A stretch of 64,000 nt of DNA from Actinomycetes bacterium (GTDB lineage Bacteria > Actinomycetota > Actinomycetes > Actinomycetales > Microbacteriaceae): assembly GCA_029777095.1 (NCBI GenBank), contig JAKOTS010000057.1, positions 27,340 to 91,339 of the forward strand. The letters are read 5' to 3'. The notes under the pieces are model-generated. The model was not told where the DNA came from. It was given only the letters and a program-made list of their open reading frames with translations, and did no database searches. Position 1 is the first letter of the stretch. Each line of letters starts with the position of its first letter. Positions 16,023 to 23,750 of the stretch are shown here, in pieces. Both the position numbers and the translations under genes were made by a program.

Positions 16023-17281
16023 TGCCCACGTCCGGAACGCACGACAAGGCGGCCCGGGCCAAGGCGACCCGGCGACAGTTCCTCCTCGGAGGAGCCGTCG
16101 CCGGCGTCGGCGCGGCCGCCGTGATCGGGCTCGACAGCATCCTGAACCGTCCCGACACCCCCGCCACCGCGACGCCAGCGGCACCCGAAATCGCGACGAT
16201 CCACGGCGGCGAGACGGTACCGTTCTACGGCCGTCACCAGGCCGGGATCGCCACCACACCGCAGGCGCACGCCACCCTGATCGCGCTCGACCTGCGCGAA
16301 GGCAGCGACCGCGGGGCACTCGGGCGCATGATGCGCCTGTTGAGCGACGACGCGGCTCGGCTCACGCAGGGGCGGGCTGCCCTGGCCGACTCCGAACCAG
16401 AACTCGCTGTCGCCCCCGCGCGGCTCACGGTCACGTTCGGCTTCGGCCCGGGTTTCGTGGCCCGCGCGGGCGGCACCGCGCCGCCGTGGCTCGCCCCGCT
16501 CCCGCCGTTCACGGTCGATCGTCTTCAGCCCGAGTTCAGCGACGGCGACCTGCTGCTGCAGATCGCCTCAGACGACCCACTCACGGTTTCGCACACGGCG
16601 CGCATGCTGCTCAAAGACACTCGCAGCTTCGCGACGGTCCGCTGGGTGCAGCGCGGTTTTCGGCGCGCGACCGGCACCGAAGCGTCGGGCACAACCATGC
16701 GCAACCTCTTCGGGCAAGTGGATGGCACGGCCAACGTCGCACCAGGCACCGCCGAGTTCGACAAGGTCGTGTGGAACACGGGCAGCACAGACACAGCCGC
16801 GTGGATGGCCGGCGGAACGAGTGCGGTGGTGCGCCGCATCCATATGAATCTCGACACCTGGGATCACCTCGACCGGGGTGGCCGCGAACAGTCGGTTGGG
16901 CGCACGCTCGCGAATGGGGCGCCGCTGACCGGACGCAACGAGCACGACGAGCCCGACTTCGAAGCGAAGACGGCGATTGGGTTTCCGGTGATCCCCGAGT
17001 TCTCGCACATGCGCCGAGCGCGCAGCGACAACCCGGACGAGCAGATCTTTCGGCGCGCGTACAACTACGACGACGCGCCGGAGGGAACCGAGATCGCGAA
17101 TGCGGGGCTCGTGTTCATCGCGTTTCAGGCCGATGTCGACCGGCAGTTCACGCCGATGCAGCGCCGGCTCGACGAGCTCGACCTGCTCAACACGTGGACG
17201 ACGCCAATCGGTTCGTCGGTCTTCGCGATCCCGCCCGGCTGCGCCGAGGGTGGGTTCGTGGGCGACACGCTGCTCGCGTAA
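16022..17281 (+). CDS. Dye-decolorising (DyP-type) heme peroxidase, Tat-exported
   Basis: A 419-residue DyP/EfeB-family peroxidase. The twin-arginine signal TRRQFLLGG (Arg17-Arg18) precedes a hydrophobic stretch, so it is exported folded with its heme. The distal GxxDG motif is GQVDG at residues 231-235, and the likely proximal heme ligand is His329 in SHMRRA. Its GTG start overlaps the stop of the PCu(A)C gene. A Tat-exported DyP encoded with copper chaperones recalls the Streptomyces DtpA/ECuC/Sco system. No EfeU or EfeO is adjacent, so an EfeUOB iron role is less likely. Confidence 0.92.
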   Translation: MPTSGTHDKAARAKATRRQFLLGGAVAGVGAAAVIGLDSILNRPDTPATATPAAPEIATIHGGETVPFYGRHQAGIATTPQAHATLIALDLREGSDRGALGRMMRLLSDDAARLTQGRAALADSEPELAVAPARLTVTFGFGPGFVARAGGTAPPWLAPLPPFTVDRLQPEFSDGDLLLQIASDDPLTVSHTARMLLKDTRSFATVRWVQRGFRRATGTEASGTTMRNLFGQVDGTANVAPGTAEFDKVVWNTGSTDTAAWMAGGTSAVVRRIHMNLDTWDHLDRGGREQSVGRTLANGAPLTGRNEHDEPDFEAKTAIGFPVIPEFSHMRRARSDNPDEQIFRRAYNYDDAPEGTEIANAGLVFIAFQADVDRQFTPMQRRLDELDLLNTWTTPIGSSVFAIPPGCAEGGFVGDTLLA

Positions 17282-17290
17282 CTCAGCAAC

Positions 17291-18601
17291 CTACTCGGCC
17301 GCGGCGGGCGCCGGCTGGCAGACGGCCAGTTGCGTGATCTCTTCGCCGTACTGCTCCGCCGTCCACGGCAAGCCAAACTCGGGGGCGGTATGCTCCGCGG
17401 CGGCCGGGGCCTTCGAGGCGATGGCGGCGAGCTGCCACGCGAGGTCGCGCACCAGTGCGGGGCTCGCGGCCGAATTATTTAGCACCGCGACGACCACGAG
17501 GCCCGTGGCTGGGTCGGCGAAGGCCGCCGTGAGGTAGCCGGGCATCGAACCGAACTGGCCGATCAACGAACCGGCCTGAAAGACGCCACCCGTCGCGGTA
17601 TACCAAGCCGGCACGCCCTCTCCAGCCGGAAGCGGCGTTGCAAAGCGCTGCACGGCGAGCTTCGCTGCCGCCGACTCGTCGTTGCCGCCCGCCTTGTCGG
17701 CGAGCAGCGAGCCCGCGGCGAGCGCCCGCATATAGGCACCGAGGTCATTCACCGTTGTCACGACACCCGAGTCGGTGAAGCCAATTGACGACGAGAGCAC
17801 CGTGACGTCTTGCAGGGCGGCGCAGTCTGAACTGCTCCGATACCCCGGGAGCGCATCGGCGCCGGGTGAAGCTGCCGCAGAGCCCGGGAGCACGCTGTTG
17901 CGCAGGGCGAGGGGCGTGAAGACGTACTGCGAGAGGAGGTCTGCCGCGCTCATGCGGGTGGCGTTTTCGAGCGCGATGCCGAGGAGCACATACCCAGCAT
18001 CGGCGTCTGTGTAGGCCGCGCCGGGCGTGGCCGCGTGTGCCTCGCCGAGGCCAAAGCTCGCGAGTTCGCGCGGGCTCCACACGCGAGCCGGGTTGCTCAT
18101 CCACGTGGATTCGAGCGAGATGGCGTACGAGCCGACCCCCGAGCTGCCGTTACACAGTTGCTCAAGGGTGACGTTCTTCAGCGCGGGGACGCCGCCGGCG
18201 TACTTGGTCACCGCGTCGTCGAGCGCAACGCGACCGTCAGCCGCGAGCCCGTACAGCACGTCACAAATCATGGGCCGGGTCACATCACCGGCACGGAACG
18301 GCATCGAAGTCGTCACGGGGATGTCGCCGCCGGCGGTCGTCGTGCCCACCCCGGCCACCCACGAGCCACTCCACGGCGCCCAGACTCCGACGATCGCGCC
18401 GGGTGCTGCGGCCATGCCCATCGCGTGGCCGACCGCCTCTTCGAGCGCGGCCTGCGTCTCTGGCGCGAACGGTGACTCTGACTGCGCCGGCAGGTCGAGC
18501 GAGATGGCCTGGCCACCGGCGCATGCACTGAGTGTGAGGAGCATCGCGCCAATTGTCGCGGTGAGCGCAACGATTCGACGGCGCGTGGTGCCTGCCCGCA
18601 T
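17291..18601 (-). CDS. Beta-lactamase-fold (serine hydrolase) lipoprotein without catalytic Ser/Lys
   Basis: A 436-residue lipoprotein (lipobox LSAC, Cys27) with the fold of class C beta-lactamase/esterase family proteins. At the SxxK position the sequence is FRAGDVTRPM: Ser is replaced by Asp106 and Lys by Arg109. The second motif YxN reads YTD in YTDADAGYVLLG. The protein therefore should not act as a serine hydrolase and may bind peptidoglycan or serve a structural role. It is convergent with DyP (9-bp gap) and divergent from the DUF2470 gene. Confidence 0.85.
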   Translation of the reverse strand: MRAGTTRRRIVALTATIGAMLLTLSACAGGQAISLDLPAQSESPFAPETQAALEEAVGHAMGMAAAPGAIVGVWAPWSGSWVAGVGTTTAGGDIPVTTSMPFRAGDVTRPMICDVLYGLAADGRVALDDAVTKYAGGVPALKNVTLEQLCNGSSGVGSYAISLESTWMSNPARVWSPRELASFGLGEAHAATPGAAYTDADAGYVLLGIALENATRMSAADLLSQYVFTPLALRNSVLPGSAAASPGADALPGYRSSSDCAALQDVTVLSSSIGFTDSGVVTTVNDLGAYMRALAAGSLLADKAGGNDESAAAKLAVQRFATPLPAGEGVPAWYTATGGVFQAGSLIGQFGSMPGYLTAAFADPATGLVVVAVLNNSAASPALVRDLAWQLAAIASKAPAAAEHTAPEFGLPWTAEQYGEEITQLAVCQPAPAAAE

Positions 18602-18671
18602 GTGAACCCCCGGTGTGATGTCCAGGTGATTCTATCCCGCCCTGCGAGCCATACCCTGAGCACAACCCGCC

Positions 18672-18677
18672 TAACAT
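18672..18677 (+). promoter_or_regulatory. -10 box TAACAT, leaderless
   Basis: TAACAT is followed by seven bases and the GTG at 18685; this geometry decides the start of the DUF2470 gene. Confidence 0.5.
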
Positions 18678-18684
18678 GGTGATC

Positions 18685-19008
18685 GTGCCCCACATTTTTG
18701 AAGACAACGTCCGCGCCGCAGTGCTCCACCACATGAACGACGACCACCAGGACGACAACCTGTTGATCACGCGCGCGTTCGGTGGCGCCGGTGGCACGAA
18801 GGCTGATGTGACCGCTGCCGAGATGACCGGCTTCGACGGCGACGGCGGCGACTGGACGATCACGCTTGCCGACGGCACGAGCACCGAGGCCCGCATCGCG
18901 TGGCCGATCGGTTCGATCTCGGAGCGCATCGAGGTTCGTCAGCAGATCGTGCAGCTTTATGACGACGCATGCGTAGCGCTCGGCGTCGAGCCGCGCCCGC
19001 ACGAGTAG
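18685..19008 (+). CDS. DUF2470 domain protein (heme-utilisation type)
   Basis: A 107-residue stand-alone DUF2470 domain, with HHMNDDHQDDNLLI near the N-terminus. The domain is usually found at the end of heme-degrading or pyridoxamine-oxidase-like proteins of the HugZ group, where it helps bind heme. Here it is separate and lies 106 bp upstream of a heme oxygenase, which supports a heme-iron role. I take the GTG at 18685 rather than the ATG at 18676, because the latter overlaps the -10 box TAACAT. Confidence 0.82.
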   Translation: MPHIFEDNVRAAVLHHMNDDHQDDNLLITRAFGGAGGTKADVTAAEMTGFDGDGGDWTITLADGTSTEARIAWPIGSISERIEVRQQIVQLYDDACVALGVEPRPHE

Positions 19009-19067
19009 CGAATTACCGCGGATTTCTCGACACCGCGTCAGGTTCACAGGCGCCTGACGGCGGTTGC

Positions 19068-19086
19068 TAAGGTCTGCCTAAGTAAG
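19068..19086. promoter_or_regulatory. DtxR/IdeR-like iron box
   Basis: The sequence TAAGGTCTGCCTAAGTAAG matches the 19-bp DtxR consensus at about 12 positions, including the core AGGT..GCCTAA. It lies just upstream of, and across the -35 region of, the heme oxygenase promoter. Confidence 0.5.
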
Positions 19087-19102
19087 CGCCTCGTGAATTC
19101 GC

Positions 19103-19108
19103 TACAAT
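19103..19108 (+). promoter_or_regulatory. -10 box TACAAT of heme oxygenase, leaderless
   Basis: TACAAT is six bases from the ATG at 19115, so transcription should begin at the start codon. No Shine-Dalgarno sequence is present. Confidence 0.6.
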
Positions 19109-19114
19109 TGAGCC

Positions 19115-19765
19115 ATGTCTGTCACACCCTTCTCCACCGCCGTGCGTGAGCGCAGCACCGCCGCCCACTCCAGCAGTGAAGGCTCGGGTTTCATGAGCGA
19201 GCTGTTGAAGGGCGACGGCACGCTCGACGATTACATCGCGCTCGTTGCCCAGCACTACTTCATCTACGTTGCCCTCGAGGCCGCTGCCGACAACATGCGC
19301 AGCGAGCCCGTGGCATCCGCGTTCATCACCGATGCCCTCACGCGCCTGCCCGCCTGCGAAGCCGACCTCACGGCGCTTTTGGGTGCGAACTGGCTCGAGC
19401 AGATCGCACCGCTGCCCGCGACGCAGCGTTACGTCGACCGCATCAACGAGATCGGTTCTGACTGGGCCGGTGGGTTCATCGCCCACCACTACACCCGCTA
19501 CCTCGGCGACCTCTCGGGCGGCATCTTCATCGGCCGCGTGATGGCGCGTCGCTTCAACCTCGAAAACGGTGGCGTCACGTTCTATACGTTCGATGACATC
19601 GCCGACCCGACCGTCTTCAAGAACGAGTACCGTGCACAGCTTGACGCCGTGACGTGGAGCGAAGAAGAGCGCGAGCGCGTGATCGAAGAGGTCCTCGCTG
19701 CCTACCAGTTCAACACCGACGTGTTCGAAGACCTCGCTGCCGCCAAGAACGGTGCACTGGTCTAA
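19115..19765 (+). CDS. hmuO: Biliverdin-producing heme oxygenase (HmuO type)
   Basis: A 216-residue heme oxygenase that opens heme to release iron, CO and biliverdin. The proximal histidine region (AAHSSSEGSGFM, His about residue 18) and the distal helix motif YLGDLSGG are both present, and the length fits the bacterial family. A DtxR-like box upstream suggests induction under iron starvation. The message looks leaderless. The DUF2470 gene upstream probably belongs to the same heme-use function. Confidence 0.95.
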   Translation: MSVTPFSTAVRERSTAAHSSSEGSGFMSELLKGDGTLDDYIALVAQHYFIYVALEAAADNMRSEPVASAFITDALTRLPACEADLTALLGANWLEQIAPLPATQRYVDRINEIGSDWAGGFIAHHYTRYLGDLSGGIFIGRVMARRFNLENGGVTFYTFDDIADPTVFKNEYRAQLDAVTWSEEERERVIEEVLAAYQFNTDVFEDLAAAKNGALV

Positions 19766-19791
19766 CCGCAGCGCCTACGTTCGGAGCCGTC

Positions 19792-20964
19792 CTAGATCGC
19801 GACGGGCGGAACGGCTTCAGGCGCCTGCGGGCCCACATATCGTGCCGATGGGCGGATGATCTTCGGGTCGATCGACTGTTCAAGGACGTTCGCCGTCCAT
19901 CCGAGGACGCGGGCAGCTGCGAACGTGGGCGTGAACAGGTCGCGGTCGATGCCGCAAAGTTCCATCACGATTGCGGCGTACCACTCAAGGTTGGTGTGGA
20001 GTGCTCGACCCGGTTTGAACGCCTCGAGGAGCACTGGAACGCGTTCTTCTACCTGGATCGCGAAGTCGACTCTCGGCCCGCCGAACGTCTTTGCGACGGC
20101 CTTCAACAGCGCCGACCGCGGGTCCTCGGTGCGGTAGACCGGGTGGCCAAATCCCATGATGCGCTCTCCGGCGGTGAGCCGTTCGCCGATCCAGGCATCG
20201 ATATTTTCGGGGCTCCCGATCGCGTCGAGCGTGTCAAGCGCGCGGCTTGGTGCACCTCCGTGGAGCGGTCCTGACAACGCACCCAGCGCCCCCACCAAAC
20301 ATGAGGCGGCATCGGCACCTGTCGACGCAATCACTCTGGCCGTGAAGGTCGACGCATTGAAACCATGGTCGACTGCCGCCGCCAAATATGCAGAGAGACC
20401 CTCGACCGCTCGCCGCTGCGGAACAACTCCTTGCAGCATGTAAAGGTAATTGGCGACGTACCCCATCTCCGGTCTCGGCGCGACGGGGTGCAGCCCGAGT
20501 CGGAGCCGGTGGAGAGCCGCGATAATCGTGGGAGTCTTGCTTGCCAGACCGACGAGATCGTCACGACGTTGTTCGACACTGAGGTCGTAGAGCGGGCAAA
20601 GCCCGGCTCGTGCACCTTCGAGCGACAGCGCCACTCGCAACCCAGCAAGCCCATCAGCGTGCATCGACGATTTCGCGATGGCGGGGAGCGCCTCGCTCAA
20701 GGCGATGGGGAGCGCTGATGCATCCGCGATCTGTGCCGCGAACGCCGCGCGCTCGACCGGTGTGGGCAGTGCACCGTCAAGCATGAGTTGCCAGATGTCT
20801 TCAACCGATCGCGTGCGAGCAAGTTCAGTCGCCGAATATTGACGGTAGTGGTAAAAACCCTCCTGCCCCCGCACGTCGCTGAGCGCCGTCTCGGTGACGA
20901 TCACGTTCGCGAGACCACGCGGCACGTCAATTGGGGTGTCATCCATCCGGATCGCTGACTTCAT
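19792..20964 (-). CDS. Citrate synthase-family protein (CitA/methylcitrate synthase-like)
   Basis: A 390-residue citrate synthase fold. The two active-site histidines are His235 (GPLHGG) and His274 (GFGHPVY). The usual catalytic Asp in NVDFYS is Glu327 here (NLEWYAA), as I recall for the actinobacterial CitA subgroup. It condenses acetyl- or propionyl-CoA with oxaloacetate if active; no prpB/prpD genes accompany it. The start at 20964 has GGGAGAA upstream. It diverges from a second citrate-synthase gene that carries a DNA-binding domain, with palindromes between them. Confidence 0.88.
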   Translation of the reverse strand: MKSAIRMDDTPIDVPRGLANVIVTETALSDVRGQEGFYHYRQYSATELARTRSVEDIWQLMLDGALPTPVERAAFAAQIADASALPIALSEALPAIAKSSMHADGLAGLRVALSLEGARAGLCPLYDLSVEQRRDDLVGLASKTPTIIAALHRLRLGLHPVAPRPEMGYVANYLYMLQGVVPQRRAVEGLSAYLAAAVDHGFNASTFTARVIASTGADAASCLVGALGALSGPLHGGAPSRALDTLDAIGSPENIDAWIGERLTAGERIMGFGHPVYRTEDPRSALLKAVAKTFGGPRVDFAIQVEERVPVLLEAFKPGRALHTNLEWYAAIVMELCGIDRDLFTPTFAAARVLGWTANVLEQSIDPKIIRPSARYVGPQAPEAVPPVAI

Positions 20965-21045
20965 CGTGTTCTCCCGAGTCGTTTGTTCACCGCGTCTTGC
21001 GAGCGCTGCGTCGTTCGTGCAACTAGGGTGACTACAGCACCGACA

Positions 21046-21079
21046 TTGATTTTCGGCAATCAAACATTGATCGAATCAA
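21046..21079. promoter_or_regulatory. Tandem TTGAT palindromes between the citrate-synthase genes
   Basis: TTGATTTTCGGCAATCAA (21046-21063) and TTGATCGAATCAA (21067-21079) are adjacent inverted repeats; ACATTGAT also recurs directly at 21043 and 21064-21071. They are good candidates for binding by the HTH-citrate synthase fusion. Confidence 0.5.
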
Positions 21080-21103
21080 CACCCTCCTCCTAGGCCGGTC
21101 GAT

Positions 21104-22366
21104 ATGACACCTCCCAGCACGCGATTGACCAGCGCCCAGGTCGCCGCTCGGCTTGACGTGAAGCCCGCGACGCTTTACGCCTACGTGTCGCGGGGCCTGC
21201 TCAGGAGCGCACGGGCTGAGAACGGGGGTTCGACGTTCGATCCGCTCGACGTAGAGGCGTTCGCCGCGTCACGGCGCAGGGGATCCAGGTCGGGCGGCAG
21301 CTCGGCCGGACGGCCACTGACGGTCGTCGAGTCCGACCTCACGCTGCTGCAAGACGACGCGCTCTATTTTCGGGGCGTCTCGGCCGTCGATCTCGCCCGT
21401 CGGTGCCAGTTCGAAGAAGCTGTAAGCATGCTCTGGGCGACACCGCACCAGCGCGATGGCGCCCCTGACCAGCTCGTGAGCGATCCCGAGACCGTCGCTG
21501 CAATCCGTCTGGCCGCCGCGAGTCTGGGCGATACCCCGCGGTTCGTGGATCGATTCAGACTCGCGCTCCTCATCTGCGCCCTGCATGACCCGGAGCGGGC
21601 TTCATTGCAGCCATCGGCGGTCATGAGCGCTGGCAGACGGATGCTCGCGGCGGTCGTTGACGCGCTGCCCGACCTCCAACCGGCTCCGTCCGCAGCGGCT
21701 CCGCTCGCGCGCAGGCTCTGGGCGAAAATCTCGCCGCTTGAACCGTCGACCGGCAACCTTCGCGTCCTCAACGCGACAATGGTGCTCTGCATGGACCACG
21801 ACCTCGCGATCTCGACGATGTCTGCACGAGTTGCGGCCTCTGCCCGCGCAGACCCTTACGCCGCGGTCACCGCGGCGTTGAGCACGTTCGACGGCGCTGT
21901 GCACGGTGCTGCGAGCATCGCAGCAGTCAGCATGCTGACCGAGACGCTGCAAACCGGAAACGCCGAGCAGGCGATCTCTCGCCAAATCAAGAAGACGGGG
22001 ATGATTCCGGGGTTCGGTCACCTCATCTACCGCGACGTTGACCCGCGCGCGGAGTTGCTGCTCGCAGCGATGCGGCAGCTTCCCTCGTTTCAAGGTGCGA
22101 CAACCGCCGCCGATCGCATCGTTGCCGTCGTCCGCGCACGGAGCCCACGACCCGCGAATCTCGACCTCGCCCTTGCGGCGCTGGCGATTGGCGGCGAGAT
22201 GGACACAGACGCAGGGGAGCTCATCTTCGCGGTCTCGCGAACAGCCGGTTGGATCGCGCACGCGCTCGACGAGTACACCCAACCCGCAGCACGACTTCGT
22301 CCGGAGTCAAGGTATACGGGCGCCCGCCCCGCTAGCCCCGCAGCGGCGCGCTTCGCTGCGCCATAA
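21104..22366 (+). CDS. MerR-type HTH fused to citrate synthase domain
   Basis: Residues about 7-60 form a MerR/excisionase-like helix-turn-helix (TSAQVAARLDVKPATLYAYV). After a basic Ser/Gly linker, the remaining residues form a citrate-synthase domain with His267 (VHGAAS), His306 (GFGHLIY) and Asp354 (NLDLAL) at the catalytic positions. The 420-residue fusion could be a metabolite-sensing regulator, an enzyme, or both. It diverges from a separate citrate-synthase gene and is convergent with, and overlaps by 35 bp, the helicase gene. Confidence 0.85.
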   Translation: MTPPSTRLTSAQVAARLDVKPATLYAYVSRGLLRSARAENGGSTFDPLDVEAFAASRRRGSRSGGSSAGRPLTVVESDLTLLQDDALYFRGVSAVDLARRCQFEEAVSMLWATPHQRDGAPDQLVSDPETVAAIRLAAASLGDTPRFVDRFRLALLICALHDPERASLQPSAVMSAGRRMLAAVVDALPDLQPAPSAAAPLARRLWAKISPLEPSTGNLRVLNATMVLCMDHDLAISTMSARVAASARADPYAAVTAALSTFDGAVHGAASIAAVSMLTETLQTGNAEQAISRQIKKTGMIPGFGHLIYRDVDPRAELLLAAMRQLPSFQGATTAADRIVAVVRARSPRPANLDLALAALAIGGEMDTDAGELIFAVSRTAGWIAHALDEYTQPAARLRPESRYTGARPASPAAARFAAP

Positions 22367-23714
22367 AGCGCTGCACATCGGGGTCGACCTTGATGTCGCT
22401 CGGCCGCAGTGGCCGCGAAAGGTAGAGCCCTTCGAGCGACGTGAGCCGGCTGAGCGCGACGTACGTTTGCCCCGGGCTGAACGCACCCGAACCCAGGTCG
22501 ACGATCGCACGATCGTAGGTCTTGCCCTGCGACTTGTGAATGGTCACGGCCCAGGCGAGGCGCAGCGGAAACTGAGTGAACTCGGCGACAACTTCACGCG
22601 AGAGCTTTTTGGATGCCGCGTGGTAGCTGTAGCGGTACTTCTCCCACGCGACCGGGTCAACCTCATGATCGGTCCCGTCGACGTCGACGTGCACGGTCCC
22701 GCCGATGCTCGTCACCGTACCGATCGTGCCGTTCACCCAGCGCTGGCCGTCGGGCCCGCCACCCACGTCATTGCGCAGGAACATCACCTGCGCGCCCTCC
22801 TTCAGCGAGAGCTCGCCGTCTGCCGGGTAGTTCGACTCGCGACCGAAGTCGCCGTTGACCTCTGCCACCGCGGTCTGCGCGCGGCCGGGGAGCGCCTCGA
22901 GGTGGCGCCGGTTGATGTTCGACACAATGTCGTTGCGCGACGCGAGCGTGATGATCGAGTCGCCCGCATCGAGCCCCTTGCCAAGGGTGGGCGGCTTTCG
23001 CGCCCCCATTCCGTTCAGAATGCCGGCAATCTCGGCCGTCACCTGCCCATGGCGCACGGCGTTCAGCATTGCCTTGAAACCGTCGTCGGCCTGGCGGTGG
23101 ATGTCGACGAGTTCGACGATGCGGAGGGGTGCGGCATCCACTGCCTCTAAATCGAGCGCACCATCGCCGCCGGACGTTCCCGCCCAGACCTTGGCGTCGA
23201 AGAACCAGAACGAGCGGTAATGATCGCGCACGTACGCGAGCTCGTCGCCGCGGGGCGGAACGGGCGCGAGTTGGTAGGGGTCGCCGAACATCACGAGCTG
23301 CACGCCCCCGAACGGCTCACGTCGGCGGGCGCGGGCCTGGCGGAGCGAACGGTCGATCGCGTCCATCAGGTCGGCGTTGACCATCGAGATCTCGTCGATG
23401 ACGAGGGTGTCGATCGCGTTGAGGATCTTGCGCGTGGCATCGTTCTGGTCGATGTCTTGGTCGGCGATCAGTCCGATCGGCAGCCGGAAGAGCGAGTGGA
23501 TCGTTTGCCCGTCGACGTTGAGGGCGGCCACACCCGTCGGGGCACACACGGCGATCTGCTTCGCCGTGTTCCACGCCAGGTGGCCCAGCACGGTCGATTT
23601 GCCGGTGCCGGCGCGGCCCGTCACAAAGATGTGTTCATTGGTGTCTTCAATGAGACGAAACAGGGCCTGCTGCTCGGCAGACAGCTCCACGACGGTCACG
23701 ACAGCATCACCCAA
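22332..23714 (-). CDS. PIF1-like/RecD-type SF1 DNA helicase
   Basis: A 460-residue ATP-dependent helicase of superfamily 1. Motifs in order are Walker A GRAGTGKSTV (about residues 33-42), the PIF1 motif CAPTGVAALNV, Walker B LVIDEISM, GDPYQLAPV, and the C-terminal RLAWAVTIHKSQG and TYVALSRLTSLEGLYL. This set matches compact bacterial PIF1-like helicases that act in DNA replication and repair. The start at 23714 is uncertain; a GTG nearer the VTVVELSAEQQ segment is possible. The 3' end overlaps the HTH-citrate synthase gene by 35 bp. Confidence 0.9.
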   Translation of the reverse strand: MGDAVVTVVELSAEQQALFRLIEDTNEHIFVTGRAGTGKSTVLGHLAWNTAKQIAVCAPTGVAALNVDGQTIHSLFRLPIGLIADQDIDQNDATRKILNAIDTLVIDEISMVNADLMDAIDRSLRQARARRREPFGGVQLVMFGDPYQLAPVPPRGDELAYVRDHYRSFWFFDAKVWAGTSGGDGALDLEAVDAAPLRIVELVDIHRQADDGFKAMLNAVRHGQVTAEIAGILNGMGARKPPTLGKGLDAGDSIITLASRNDIVSNINRRHLEALPGRAQTAVAEVNGDFGRESNYPADGELSLKEGAQVMFLRNDVGGGPDGQRWVNGTIGTVTSIGGTVHVDVDGTDHEVDPVAWEKYRYSYHAASKKLSREVVAEFTQFPLRLAWAVTIHKSQGKTYDRAIVDLGSGAFSPGQTYVALSRLTSLEGLYLSRPLRPSDIKVDPDVQRFMAQRSAPLRG

Positions 23715-23738
23715 GCAATGTTACCCGGCGGGGTTTCG

Positions 23739-23744
23739 TAGACT
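23739..23744 (+). promoter_or_regulatory. -10 box TAGACT, leaderless
   Basis: TAGACT is six bases from the GTG at 23751. Confidence 0.5.
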
Positions 23745-23750
23745 GGCCGG

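Noticed and set aside
14045..17281. EfeUOB iron-uptake operon
   Set aside because: The peroxidase resembles EfeB, but no EfeU permease or EfeO cupredoxin is present; the neighbours are copper proteins.
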